64,000 nucleotides of DNA from assembly GCF_032056465.1 (NCBI RefSeq), contig NZ_DAMBCL010000011.1; one strand, 5' to 3'. Both the position numbers and the translations under genes were made by a program. This DNA is from Mobilicoccus sp032056465 (GTDB taxonomy: Bacteria > Actinomycetota > Actinomycetes > Actinomycetales > Dermatophilaceae). Shown here piece after piece: positions 34,313 to 42,708 of the stretch (position 1 is the stretch's first letter; each line of letters opens with the position of its first letter). Below the pieces are notes generated by a model. The model saw nothing but the letters and a program-made list of their open reading frames with translations, was not told where the DNA came from and did no database searches.

Positions 34313-35443
34313 ATGTCTGCACCCACCCAGGACGTCCTCCTCCAGGCCCTCGCCGGCGTCGAGGATCCCGAGATCCACCGCCCCATCACCGAGCTCGGCA
34401 TGGTGGACACGGTCACGGTCGACGACGCCGGCCGCGTCGCCGTGACGATCCTCCTCACGGTCGCCGCCTGCCCGCTCAAGGACACCCTGTCGCGTGACAC
34501 CGACAAGGCCCTGCGCGCCGTCGACGGGGTCACCGACGTCGAGGTCACCCTCGGTGTGATGAACGACGAGCAGCGCGCCGCGCTCAAGCAGCACCTGCGT
34601 GGCGGTCAGGCCGAGCGCGAGATCCCCTTCGCCAAGCCGAACTCCCTCACCCGGGTGTACGCGGTGGCCTCGGGCAAGGGCGGCGTCGGCAAGTCGTCGG
34701 TGACGACGAACCTCGCCGTCGCGCTCGCCGAGCAGGGACTGCGCGTCGGTGTCGTCGACGCCGACATCTACGGCTTCTCGGTCCCGCGCATGATCGGTGT
34801 GGACTACCCGCCCACGCAGGTCGACGACATGATCATGCCGCCCGAGGCCAAGGGCGTGAAGGTCATCTCGGTCGGCATGTTCGTGCCGGGCAACTCCCCC
34901 GTCGTGTGGCGCGGGCCGATGCTGCACCGGGCACTCAACCAGTTCCTCGCCGACGTCTTCTGGGGCGACCTCGACGTTCTCCTCCTCGATCTGCCGCCCG
35001 GCACCGGGGACGTCGCGATCTCGGTGGCCCAGCTCATCCCGGGCGCGGAGATCATCGTCGTCACCACCCCGCAGCAGGCGGCTGCGGAGGTCGCCGAGCG
35101 CGCCGGGTCGATCGCGACGCAGACGCACCAGCGCATCGTCGGGGTCATCGAGAACATGAGCTGGCTCGAGCTGCCCGACGGCACCCGCCAGGAGATCTTC
35201 GGCTCCGGCGGCGGCAAGGCGGTCTCGGAATCTCTCTCGCGCATCGTCGGTACCGACATCCCGCTCCTCGGTCAGATCCCCCTCGACGTGACGATGCGGG
35301 AGGGCTCCGACGCGGGTGAGCCCGTCGTCCTCTCCAACCCCGACGGCCCCTCCGGTGTCGCTCTCCGCGGCATCGCCAAGGGCCTCGCCACCCGTTCGCG
35401 CGGTCTCGCGGGTCGCAAGCTCGGCCTCACGCCCCAGCGCTGA
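34313..35443 (+). CDS. mrp: Mrp/NBP35 family Fe-S cluster carrier ATPase
   Basis: 376-residue P-loop protein that carries Fe-S clusters to apoproteins. An N-terminal DUF59/MIP18 domain (residues 5-85, GVEDPEIHRPITELGMV) precedes the ATPase: deviant Walker A SGKGGVGKSS at about 122, VDADIYGFS, LLLDLPPGTGD and VENMSW-type IENMSW. The C-terminal CxxC of some Mrp proteins is missing, as in many actinobacteria. ATG 34313 follows the leaderless box. Same neighbourhood as Rv1229c. Confidence 0.93.
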   Translation: MSAPTQDVLLQALAGVEDPEIHRPITELGMVDTVTVDDAGRVAVTILLTVAACPLKDTLSRDTDKALRAVDGVTDVEVTLGVMNDEQRAALKQHLRGGQAEREIPFAKPNSLTRVYAVASGKGGVGKSSVTTNLAVALAEQGLRVGVVDADIYGFSVPRMIGVDYPPTQVDDMIMPPEAKGVKVISVGMFVPGNSPVVWRGPMLHRALNQFLADVFWGDLDVLLLDLPPGTGDVAISVAQLIPGAEIIVVTTPQQAAAEVAERAGSIATQTHQRIVGVIENMSWLELPDGTRQEIFGSGGGKAVSESLSRIVGTDIPLLGQIPLDVTMREGSDAGEPVVLSNPDGPSGVALRGIAKGLATRSRGLAGRKLGLTPQR

Positions 35444-35465
35444 GCACGGGCGCCCGCCCGCACTG

Positions 35466-35519
35466 ACGACACGACACCCCCGGCCCGCTCGACAGCGGGA
35501 GCCGGGGGTGTCGTGTCGT
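35466..35519. terminator. Very long bidirectional hairpin between mrp and tatB
   Basis: A 19-bp perfect outer stem (left arm 35466-35484, right arm 35501-35519, core GACACCCCCGGC) encloses a 5-bp inner stem CCGCT/AGCGG with loop CGAC and a 2-base bulge. It sits between convergent genes. Confidence 0.85.
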
Positions 35520-35618
35520 GCCAGGGGCGCCATCTCTCGACGTACCGGGCACCCGTCGCACCCGGCGCGCCCGTCGCACCCGTCGCTCGGAGCGTCGGTG
35601 GCCCCGGGCACCGGCCGC

Positions 35619-35993
35619 TCAGGTGGCGTCGGAGTCGAACGGCACCGGTCGGGCCGGATCGAAGACCGCAGGTGGGCGGTAACGGGGCCCGTCGTCGGCG
35701 AGATCGTCCTCGTGGCCGGGAGCGCCGGTGGTGCGGGTGTCGGCCTCGTCCGGCTCCATGAGTGCCTCACGCACGATCCGGCGCGGGTCGTACTGGCGCG
35801 GGTCGTAGGCCTTCCAGTCGATGTCGTCGAACTCGGGTCCCATCTGTTCGCGCAGTTGGTCGCGGGCGCCGTCGGCCATCTTGCGGACCTCACGGATGTA
35901 GTGCCGAGCCTTGGCCAGCACCTCCGGCAGGCGCTCCGGCCCGATGAGGAGGAACGCCAGGATGAGGATGACCACGAACTCCGGTCCACCCAC
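35619..35993 (-). CDS. tatB: Sec-independent protein translocase TatB
   Basis: 124-residue twin-arginine translocase component. One N-terminal transmembrane helix (residues 5-17, EFVVILILAFLLIGP) is followed by the conserved GPERLPEVLAKARHYI amphipathic helix and a charged, acidic tail. TatB is favoured over TatA by the longer amphipathic and acidic C-terminal part and by the sigE neighbour, as in M. tuberculosis sigE-rseA-htrA-tatB. GTG start at 35993. Confidence 0.87.
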   Translation of the reverse strand: MGGPEFVVILILAFLLIGPERLPEVLAKARHYIREVRKMADGARDQLREQMGPEFDDIDWKAYDPRQYDPRRIVREALMEPDEADTRTTGAPGHEDDLADDGPRYRPPAVFDPARPVPFDSDAT

Positions 35994-36040
35994 GTGCGTC
36001 GCCCTCCGTCCCGTCCTCGCGCCCGGCCGAGCGCACAGCG

Positions 36041-36066
36041 ATTAAACAGCGCCCAGCCATTAAACA
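36041..36066. repeat. Direct repeat of ATTAAACA, 18-bp period, upstream of tatB
   Basis: ATTAAACA occurs at 36041-36048 and 36059-36066 in the 163-bp gap between sigE and tatB. On the tatB strand it reads TGTTTAAT twice. Such AT-rich exact repeats stand out strongly in this GC context and suggest a binding site or promoter element. Confidence 0.6.
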
Positions 36067-36156
36067 TCGCAGCCGTCGACCGCACCGCACCGGTGGGCGC
36101 CTGCGCGGGCCCACCCGCCACGACGGAAGGGGGCGCACGACGGGCTCGGGCGGTGC

Positions 36157-36813
36157 TCAGCCCGTCGACGGCGTCCCGGGGAGGCGCGTGGCCTGGGAAC
36201 GGGCAGACGTGGGCGCACGGTGGGCGAGGGACTCCCGCAACAGGGCACGACCACGGTGGATGCGCGAGCGCACCGTGCCGAGCTTGATGCCCAGCGCCTC
36301 CGCCGTCTCCTCGTAGGTGAGGCCCTCGATGTCGCAGAGGACGACCGCCGCACGGAACTCCGGGGAGAGAGCGTCGAGGGCCCGCTGGACGTCGTCGTCG
36401 AAGTGGTCGTCGTGGTAGCGCTGCTCCGGGCCGCGGGCGCTGCTCGGCATGCGGGCGGCGGCGTCGTCGGAGAGGGCGTCGAAGCGGATGCGTTGTTTGC
36501 GGCGCATCCGGTCGAGGAAGAGGTTGGTCGTGATGCGGTGCAGCCACCCCTCGAACGTTCCCGGACGGTAGGTGCCGAGCGAACGGAACACCCGGATGAA
36601 CACGTCGTGGGTGAGGTCCTCGGCGTCGTGCTGGTTGCCGGTGAGCCGGTAGGCGAGGCGGTAGACCCGGCCGGAGTGTTCGCGCACCACGTCGTCCCAC
36701 GAGGGTGGGGTCCACTCCGGCGCGTCGACGCCCGCGCGCCCCGTCACCGCGGCGTCGTCGGGCAGCGCTCCCGCAGCATCGGCGGGGCGATCGGCTCGCA
36801 GTGTCGTGACCAC
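36157..36813 (-). CDS. sigE: ECF RNA polymerase sigma factor, SigE-like
   Basis: 218-residue group 4 sigma factor. Region 2 (residues about 35-110: VREHSGRVYRLAYRLTGN, DAEDLTHDVFIRVFRSL, FEGWLHRITTNLFLDRMRR) binds the -10; region 4 (about 145-200: LDALSPEFRAAVVLCDIEGL, YEETAEALGIKLGTVRSRIHRGR) holds the -35 helix-turn-helix. GTG 36813 has AAGGA five bases upstream. SigE factors answer envelope stress. The usual anti-sigma gene rseA and protease htrA do not follow; tatB is next instead. Confidence 0.9.
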   Translation of the reverse strand: MVTTLRADRPADAAGALPDDAAVTGRAGVDAPEWTPPSWDDVVREHSGRVYRLAYRLTGNQHDAEDLTHDVFIRVFRSLGTYRPGTFEGWLHRITTNLFLDRMRRKQRIRFDALSDDAAARMPSSARGPEQRYHDDHFDDDVQRALDALSPEFRAAVVLCDIEGLTYEETAEALGIKLGTVRSRIHRGRALLRESLAHRAPTSARSQATRLPGTPSTG

Positions 36814-36993
36814 GTCGGTCCTTCGGCTGGGCGTCGGCCCGGGGTCGGGCCGCGGACGACCCCATTCTCGACATCGGACCTGGGGACTCGCTGGACGCCG
36901 CATACGCCCCGCCCGTGACCTGCCACGACGGTCCGCCAGGACCTCGCCGACACGCCGGTCCGGGTGAGCGGTTCCGGGATGCGGGATGGGTCG

Positions 36994-37608
36994 TCAGCCG
37001 ACCGGCCGCACGGGTGGAGGCTGGGAGGCGATACCACGGACGGCCTGCTCCAGGACGTGCAGGGCGAGGGGGTCGGCGACGTCCGCACCCCGGAGGAGCA
37101 GCGATCCGGGCAGGTTGACGACGCCGAAGCGCACCGCTGTCACGGCCGCGCGGTCCCGCCGGCCCCACAACGCGACCGCGAGGTCGGTGAGAAGACGGCC
37201 GAGGTCGGCGCGGAGAAGACCCAGCAGGGCACGGGCGTCGTCGTCGAGATCGGGGGTCAGGAAGTCGTCGAGGTCGGCGGCGAGCAGCAGACGCGCACCC
37301 TCGGGGTTCGTCTGCGCGTACGCCGCAGGTGCCGTTGCCGCGGCGACCAGCGCCGCCGAGGGGTCGCCCCTGTCCATCGCCTCCGCGACCCGGCCACGCT
37401 GGAAGGCGAGGAAGTCCTCGGCCTCCCGTGCCCACACCCGGGCGAGGAGTCCGTCGCGGGACCCGAACGCGTGGTAGAGCGCGCCGTTCGAGGCACCCGA
37501 GACCCCGCCCAACGCACGGGTCGTCACGCCCGCGATCCCCCGCTCGAGCCACAGCGTTCGCGCGTGCGCGAGGATCTGGCCCAGGTCATGGCGTCGTGGG
37601 CGTCCCAT
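36994..37608 (-). CDS. TetR-family regulator
   Basis: 204-residue protein with a typical TetR helix-turn-helix in residues 8-52 (ILAHARTLWLERGIAGVTTR, ALGGVSGASNGALYHAFGSRD) and a helical ligand domain. It starts 8 bases after the crotonase stop on the same strand, so it probably forms an operon with the enoyl-CoA hydratase-like gene and may control it. Confidence 0.87.
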   Translation of the reverse strand: MGRPRRHDLGQILAHARTLWLERGIAGVTTRALGGVSGASNGALYHAFGSRDGLLARVWAREAEDFLAFQRGRVAEAMDRGDPSAALVAAATAPAAYAQTNPEGARLLLAADLDDFLTPDLDDDARALLGLLRADLGRLLTDLAVALWGRRDRAAVTAVRFGVVNLPGSLLLRGADVADPLALHVLEQAVRGIASQPPPVRPVG

Positions 37609-37616
37609 CAGGATCG

Positions 37617-38324
37617 TCAGGCGGCGCCCACGGCGTCCGCAGTGTCCGCGCCGTTCGTGTCCGCGGCCTCCGGCAGGCGCAGGGCGGCGAGAGCGTCCGC
37701 GTACAGCCTCGACTTGATCGTGCCGAGGGTCGCGCGGTTCTTGCCCGCGACGTCACGGACGAGATCGGCGGCGGCGACCGGGAGGTCCTCGAGCGTGGCG
37801 GTCGCGTCCGCGATACCCGCGGCCACGGCGTCGGGTCCGGAGTAACGCCGCCCCGTCGTCATCGCCACCGACGCCGTGCGCGGGCTGAGCTTGCTCGTGA
37901 TGAGCGCGTTCATGCCGGTCGTGAACGGGATCTCGATGTCGACCTCGGGGAAGCAGAAGTAGCCGCGGTCGGCGCGCATCACCCGGTAGTCGTGTGCCAG
38001 GGCCAACATCGCACCCGCCCCGAACGCGTGCCCGTTGACGGCGGCCACCGTCGGAACCGGGAGGCACAGAAGACGCGCGTACAACGCATGCACGCTGTCC
38101 ACGTACGCCGCGTACTGGTCGAAGTGCGCACCCAGCCACTCGAGGTCGAGACCGTTCGAATAGAACTTCCCGCCGCCGATCGTCACCAACGCGGCCGGCT
38201 CCGTCGCCGTCTCCAGCTCGTCGAGCGCGGACTCGACGGCAGCCAGCCAGTCGGGCGAGAACCGGTTCTCGCCGTCACCGAGGTCGAGGGTCCAGATCGG
38301 TCCGCTACCGGAGATGGTCACCAC
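37617..38324 (-). CDS. Enoyl-CoA hydratase/isomerase family protein (crotonase fold)
   Basis: 235-residue crotonase-superfamily enzyme. GDGENRFSPDWLAAVESALDELE begins the fold, VTIGGGKFYSNGLDLEWLG gives the oxyanion hole, and VNGHAFGAGAMLALAHDYRVM is the second signature. At the usual Glu catalytic positions the sequence is FPEVDIEIPFTTGM, so hydratase versus isomerase is not settled. GTG 38324 (or 38321) has AAGGAG eight bases upstream. First gene of a probable two-gene operon with the TetR gene. Confidence 0.88.
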   Translation of the reverse strand: MVTISGSGPIWTLDLGDGENRFSPDWLAAVESALDELETATEPAALVTIGGGKFYSNGLDLEWLGAHFDQYAAYVDSVHALYARLLCLPVPTVAAVNGHAFGAGAMLALAHDYRVMRADRGYFCFPEVDIEIPFTTGMNALITSKLSPRTASVAMTTGRRYSGPDAVAAGIADATATLEDLPVAAADLVRDVAGKNRATLGTIKSRLYADALAALRLPEAADTNGADTADAVGAA

Positions 38325-38574
38325 GTCGAATGCTCCTTCGCCTACGGATCAGCCGGCGCGGGGTCGCCGGTCACCCGCGAACGAGCGGGCGTGACGCCCC
38401 GCCGGGTCGCGGACTACCGGAGAGTAACAGAGCGGTGATCCACAATGGTGGCATCACGGTCCGTCGGGCGTGATCCCCCGACACCCCGGGCCGGCCACCC
38501 GGTGTCCGCGACGAGCGGCCGCGCACGTGAGTCACCCCATCCACCGCGTTCCCGGCCCTCCGCGGCAGGACGGT

Positions 38575-38580
38575 TACGCT
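38575..38580 (+). promoter_or_regulatory. -10 box of a probable leaderless O-methyltransferase transcript
   Basis: TACGCT, six bases (TCCCCC), then ATG at 38587. Confidence 0.55.
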
Positions 38581-38586
38581 TCCCCC

Positions 38587-39222
38587 ATGAGCGTGCAGAA
38601 GCCGGCGAGCTGGATCTACACCGAGGAGTTCGTTCCCGAGCCCCCGGCGCTGGAGGCCGCCCGTCGACGCGGCGAGGAACTCGGCGCCACCCCGGTCCTG
38701 CCCGGGACGGGCGCTGCGCTGCGGCTGCTCGCGGCCTCGGTCCAGGCCCACACCGTCGTCGAGATCGGCACGGGCGCAGGGGTCTCGGCGTTGTGGCTCC
38801 TCGAGGGCATGCCGAGCGACGGCGTCCTCACGACGATCGACATCGAGGCCGAGCAGCACCGTGCCGCCCGCCAGGCGTTCTCCGCCGCCGGCCTCGCACC
38901 GCAGCGCACCCGGGTCATCACCGGCCACGCCCTCGACGTCCTCCCCCGCCTCGCGGACGGCGCCTACGACATGGTCCTCGTCGACGGCGAGAAGCGTGAG
39001 TACCCCGACTACGTCGAGCAGGCCCTGCGCATCGTGCGCGTGGGCGGCGTCGTCGCCGTCGACAACATGTTGTGGCACGACCGCGTCGCCGACCCGGCGG
39101 CGCGCGACGAGACCACGACGCTGCTGCGCAACCTCGGCAAGCGGCTGCGCGACGACGAGCGCCTGCAGACCACGCTCCTGCCGGTCGGAGACGGCCTTCT
39201 CGTCGCGGTCCGCCGGGCCTGA
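38587..39222 (+). CDS. SAM-dependent O-methyltransferase (class I, Rv1220c-like)
   Basis: 211-residue methyltransferase_3 protein. VVEIGTGAGVSALWLLEGM (about residues 58-76) is the SAM-binding motif I, LTTIDIEAEQH motif II, DMVLVDGEKREYPDYVEQAL the metal-ligand region, and VGGVVAVDNMLWHDRV the third conserved block. Catechol-O-methyltransferase-like members depend on a divalent metal; the substrate is unknown. Position near sigE matches Rv1220c in M. tuberculosis. Confidence 0.92.
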   Translation: MSVQKPASWIYTEEFVPEPPALEAARRRGEELGATPVLPGTGAALRLLAASVQAHTVVEIGTGAGVSALWLLEGMPSDGVLTTIDIEAEQHRAARQAFSAAGLAPQRTRVITGHALDVLPRLADGAYDMVLVDGEKREYPDYVEQALRIVRVGGVVAVDNMLWHDRVADPAARDETTTLLRNLGKRLRDDERLQTTLLPVGDGLLVAVRRA

Positions 39223-39301
39223 CCCGAGGCCGGCGCGCGGCCCCGGAACCTCACCACGGGGACGCACGGGCGACGGGCCCATCGCGGACGGGCCGACACA
39301 G

Positions 39302-39334
39302 AAGGAGCCCCCGGCGGCCGGCCGGGGGCTCCTT
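39302..39334. terminator. Bidirectional terminator between the methyltransferase and DUF3117 genes
   Basis: AAGGAGCCCCCGGC and GCCGGGGGCTCCTT form a 14-bp perfect stem with loop GGCCG. It lies 80 bases after the methyltransferase stop and 26 bases past the DUF3117 stop, with a short T pair at each end. Confidence 0.85.
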
Positions 39335-39359
39335 CACGTGCGCACGAGCGGCACGGAGA

Positions 39360-39539
39360 TCAACGAGAGGGCACGGCCTCGCACTGCTCGATCGCGGCGC
39401 CCAGGTCGGCAGCCTCGTCGGGGGTCATCTCGACGACGAGACGGCCGCCGCCCTCGATCGGCATACGCAGCACGATGCCACGGCCTTCCTTCGTGACCTC
39501 GAGCGGACCGTCGCCCGTACGCGGCTTCATCGCGGCCAT
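39360..39539 (-). CDS. DUF3117 domain-containing protein
   Basis: 59-residue protein read directly from the minus strand. It begins MAAMKPRTGDGPLEVTKEGR and continues with GIVLRMPIEGGGRLVVEMTP and DEAADLGAAIEQC, the almost invariant DUF3117 (Rv1211) family sequence. ATG 39539 has a GAAGGAAG purine run about 10 bases upstream. It is too short for most ORF cut-offs. Function unknown; it is one of the most conserved small actinobacterial proteins. Confidence 0.92.
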   Translation of the reverse strand: MAAMKPRTGDGPLEVTKEGRGIVLRMPIEGGGRLVVEMTPDEAADLGAAIEQCEAVPSR

Positions 39540-39751
39540 GGGTAACCCTCTTCCTTCTCAGCGGGAGCGGACGTGAGGGAGATCGGTGCACGATCTACGG
39601 CCCCACTCGACCCAGTATCTCCCAGGCGTCCCACGAGTGTGAAATCACCCTGCGCGACACACCGACCCGGCAGCCGGATTGGCGACCGGTCCCGGTCCTG
39701 CCCCGTCGCCACGCCTCGGGGTCGAGGCGGGGCAGTGCCGCGCGGGGCGGA

Positions 39752-41134
39752 TCACGGCGGGTAGTCCGACGGCGGCGTGAAGTGCCAGATGACATTGATC
39801 CACCACCACTGCAGGAGGAGGTTGAGGACGACCCCGATGCCGAGGACCCACCACAACCGGCGGTCGTAGCGCTCCGCCACCGTGCTGCCCCCGACCTCCG
39901 GTGGGTCGACGCCGGGGATCGGACGGGGGCCACCCCAACCACGGCCGAGGAGGATCACCGCGATCGGGAACTGCATGATCATGTACCGGTAGATGCTCGT
40001 CGAGGGGTCGAGGGACGCGAACAGGTACAGCGCGTAGCCGAAGCTCCAGGCCCGCAGCTCGGGGCCCAGGGCCCGCGCCCAGGGGCCGAGGACGAGGCCG
40101 AAGGTGAGCAGGACGACGCCCGCGAGCATGAGGGCCGCGAGCACCGGCCCCCCGCCGACGAGCCAGTTCGACAACCACTGGAAGAGGTTCCACCACGGCT
40201 GGAACGGCTGGATGCGGGGAACCGCGCGCCATGCCGCCATCGTGTCGGTGTAGGCGGTGGCGACGCCGGTGCCGAGCCACGCGATGACCGGCCACATGAG
40301 CCCGGACAGGCCGCAGCAGACGAGCGCGGTGAACATCCGCAGCCACTCGCCCGCGGACACCGGGCGTTCATGGCGGGCGCGCCATCGGAAGAACACGCAG
40401 ACGACCCCCACGAAGCCCAGGGGCAGGGCGATCGGCCGGGCGATCCCGGTGAGCAGGGCCACCCCACCGGCGGCGAGCCATCGCTGCCGGGTGAGGAAGT
40501 AGAGGACCCCGCACAGGAGGAATGTCGCGATCGACTCGGTGTAGGCGACCTGCAGCACCGGTGCGGCCATGAACGTCGACCAGAGGGTGACGCCGGCGAC
40601 CGCGACCCGGGGTCCCACCCGGTCGCGCAGGAGGATGGCGATGAGGACGGCGGCGCCGGCCCCGACCAGCAAGGACAGCGTCGAGCCGACGACGGCGAAC
40701 CCGCCGCCGGTGAGCTGCATGAAGAACTTCGTGAGATAGGGGAAGAGCGGGTAGAACGCCCACGGGTTCTGCCACAGTCGTCCGCTGCCCGGATCCAGCG
40801 GCATCTGTGCCGGGTACCCGTCCTCGACGATCTGGCGGTACCAGAAGGCGTCCCAGAGGACCGTCATGCGGAAGTAGCCGTGCTCCTCCGGCGTGATCCA
40901 GGTGACGTCCTGTTGCCAGGTGACGACGATCGTGAGCACGACGGCAGAGAAGAGCCGGGCGGCGAAGTAGATGAGCAGGACGCCGACGATGAACGCGCGC
41001 GGCCGGGCGTACCAGTGGTGGAGCATCCCCCGCCACCGCCCCACGGGCTGCACGGCCGGGGTGGTGACGGCGGGCCGAGGCGCACCCTGCTCGCGGGGTT
41101 CACGGGCAGTGGGCTGGGCGACGACGTCCGCCAT
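39752..41134 (-). CDS. Polytopic mannosyltransferase (PIG-V/GPI mannosyltransferase 2-like, GT-C)
   Basis: 460-residue membrane protein with around ten hydrophobic segments. WDAFWYRQIVEDGYP near residue 95 matches the first-loop WD...Y motif of PIG-V-like GT-C enzymes, which use polyprenyl-phospho-mannose. NPWAFYPLFPYLTKF, the second conserved segment, follows. ATG 41134 is preceded by AAGGAA. In actinobacteria such enzymes mannosylate lipids or wall glycans; acceptor unknown. Confidence 0.83.
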   Translation of the reverse strand: MADVVAQPTAREPREQGAPRPAVTTPAVQPVGRWRGMLHHWYARPRAFIVGVLLIYFAARLFSAVVLTIVVTWQQDVTWITPEEHGYFRMTVLWDAFWYRQIVEDGYPAQMPLDPGSGRLWQNPWAFYPLFPYLTKFFMQLTGGGFAVVGSTLSLLVGAGAAVLIAILLRDRVGPRVAVAGVTLWSTFMAAPVLQVAYTESIATFLLCGVLYFLTRQRWLAAGGVALLTGIARPIALPLGFVGVVCVFFRWRARHERPVSAGEWLRMFTALVCCGLSGLMWPVIAWLGTGVATAYTDTMAAWRAVPRIQPFQPWWNLFQWLSNWLVGGGPVLAALMLAGVVLLTFGLVLGPWARALGPELRAWSFGYALYLFASLDPSTSIYRYMIMQFPIAVILLGRGWGGPRPIPGVDPPEVGGSTVAERYDRRLWWVLGIGVVLNLLLQWWWINVIWHFTPPSDYPP

Positions 41135-41318
41135 CAGCGCGGGGTTCCTTCCTCCGGAGGCAACTCGGGTGGTCGCGGCGCGCTGCGAGGCGCAGTACGG
41201 CCGCAATGGCCCGTGCTCCCCGAGGACGCCGGTCCTCGCGGCGGCGTGCGCCTCGTCCCGACGGATCGGGCCCACTGTACCCCGGCGGATCGGGACCGCC
41301 CGGGCCGTCGTGCGGCGC

Positions 41319-41774
41319 TCACGCCGACGGAGAACCCGGACGCTCGGGGCTCGGTCCCTCGGGCGGGCCGTGGCGTCGCACCCGCGGGAAGGCGGCGACG
41401 GAGCCCGTGGTGGAGGTGGCGGAGGAGTCGGCACCCCGACCCGGGTCGCCGTCGTCGAGTGGCGCCTGCGGCTCGGGCTCGTCCTCGTCGGCCTCGACCA
41501 GGCGTGGCTCGGTGTCGCCCTCCAGCTCGGCGAGGCGAGCCTGCATCCGGTCGAGGACGGCGTCGACCTGGTCCATGCGGTAACCGCGGAACGCGGTGTC
41601 GAACCGTACCCGGGCGAGATCGTCCACCCCGATCCTCCCGGGCGGCAGCGGGACTCCCCCGGCGCTGGAGACGGGCTCGGAGGCTCGGACCGACATCCGA
41701 CTCGCCGCGCCGAACGCGAGCGCGGCGGCGAGCCCGATGACGACGACGGCGGCGGAGGCGATGAGGACGATCAC
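41319..41774 (-). CDS. DivIVA domain-containing membrane protein
   Basis: 151-residue protein. One N-terminal transmembrane helix (residues 2-24, IVLIASAAVVVIGLAAALAF) is followed by a DivIVA-type motif, DLARVRFDTAFRGYRMDQVDAVLDRM (quoted here as RFDTAFRGYRMDQVDAVLD), at about 48-75, then an acidic and Ser/Pro-rich tail. The domain suggests polar or septal localisation. The GTG at 41774 is chosen because it opens the membrane helix; CACCAT six bases before it may be a leaderless box. A counterpart (Rv1209) lies in the same M. tuberculosis region. Confidence 0.83.
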   Translation of the reverse strand: MIVLIASAAVVVIGLAAALAFGAASRMSVRASEPVSSAGGVPLPPGRIGVDDLARVRFDTAFRGYRMDQVDAVLDRMQARLAELEGDTEPRLVEADEDEPEPQAPLDDGDPGRGADSSATSTTGSVAAFPRVRRHGPPEGPSPERPGSPSA

Positions 41775-41889
41775 CCGACGATGGTGACACGAGCGACCGA
41801 CAGCCCGCGGCCATCCCGGCCGGCGCGAGCGCCTCGCGTGGGGGTCCCCCGGGACCGGCGGGGTCGGGCGGCGTCCACCCGTCTCCCGC

Positions 41890-42633
41890 TCACTCCGGGC
41901 GGCGGGCCTGTCGCTCCTCGTCGGCGGTGCGGATGATGCGGACGGCCTCGGCGGGGTCGTCGGTGAGGTGGAGGAGGTCGACGTCGCCGGGGCCGATCGT
42001 GCCCTCGGCCACGGCGACCTCGCGCAGCCAGTCGAGCAGGCCGCTCCAATAGGCGGTGCCGATGAGCACGACGGGGAAGGAGGTGACCTTCGTCGTCTGG
42101 ACGAGCGTGAGGGCCTCGAACAGCTCGTCGAACGTGCCGAACCCGCCCGGCAGGACGATGAACCCCTCGGCGCTCTTGACGAACATCGTCTTGCGGATGA
42201 AGAAGTAGCGGAAGTTGACCCCGATGTGCACGTAGGCGTTGAGGCCCTGTTCGAAGGGCAGCTCGATACCGAGCCCCACCGAGGTCCCGCCCGCGCGGTC
42301 GGCGCCCTTGTTGACGGCCTCCATCGCGCCCGGACCGCCGCCGGTGATGACCGCGTATCCGGCCTCGACGAGACGCTCGCCGACCTCTTCGCCGACGGCG
42401 TACATGGGGTGGTCCTGGCCGAGGCGGGCGGACCCGAAGACACTCACGGCCGGCCCCAGTTCGGCCAGGGCGCCGAAACCCTCGACGAACTCGGCCTGGA
42501 TCCGCAGGACCCGCCACGGGTCGGTGTGCAGCCAGTCGGCGGCACCCCTGCTGTCGAGGAGGCGCTGATCCGTCGTCGTGGTGGGGACGTGTGCGCCCCT
42601 CAGGGTGACCGGTCCGCGCTGGTAGGCATTCAT
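41890..42633 (-). CDS. LOG family protein (TIGR00730, Rossmann-fold nucleosidase)
   Basis: 247-residue cytokinin-activating-enzyme-like protein. LOG enzymes release free base from nucleoside 5'-monophosphates. VSVFGSARLG opens the Rossmann fold; GGGPGAMEAVNKGA and LPGGFGTFDELFEAL are the two LOG signatures (GGGxGxME, PGGxGTxxE). The N-terminal 50 residues are an extension typical of the actinobacterial Rv1205 group. ATG 42633 follows TAGCCT by seven bases, giving a leaderless mRNA. Confidence 0.9.
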   Translation of the reverse strand: MNAYQRGPVTLRGAHVPTTTTDQRLLDSRGAADWLHTDPWRVLRIQAEFVEGFGALAELGPAVSVFGSARLGQDHPMYAVGEEVGERLVEAGYAVITGGGPGAMEAVNKGADRAGGTSVGLGIELPFEQGLNAYVHIGVNFRYFFIRKTMFVKSAEGFIVLPGGFGTFDELFEALTLVQTTKVTSFPVVLIGTAYWSGLLDWLREVAVAEGTIGPGDVDLLHLTDDPAEAVRIIRTADEERQARRPE

Positions 42634-42640
42634 CCCATCG

Positions 42641-42646
42641 AGGCTA
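42641..42646 (-). promoter_or_regulatory. -10 box of a probable leaderless LOG-gene transcript
   Basis: TAGCCT (minus strand), seven bases, then the ATG at 42633. Confidence 0.5.
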
Positions 42647-42708
42647 GGGCAGGACCACGGGGTGCGGAAACGTCCTGGGATGCCCCGATGTCGACCGTTG
42701 CGAAGCGT

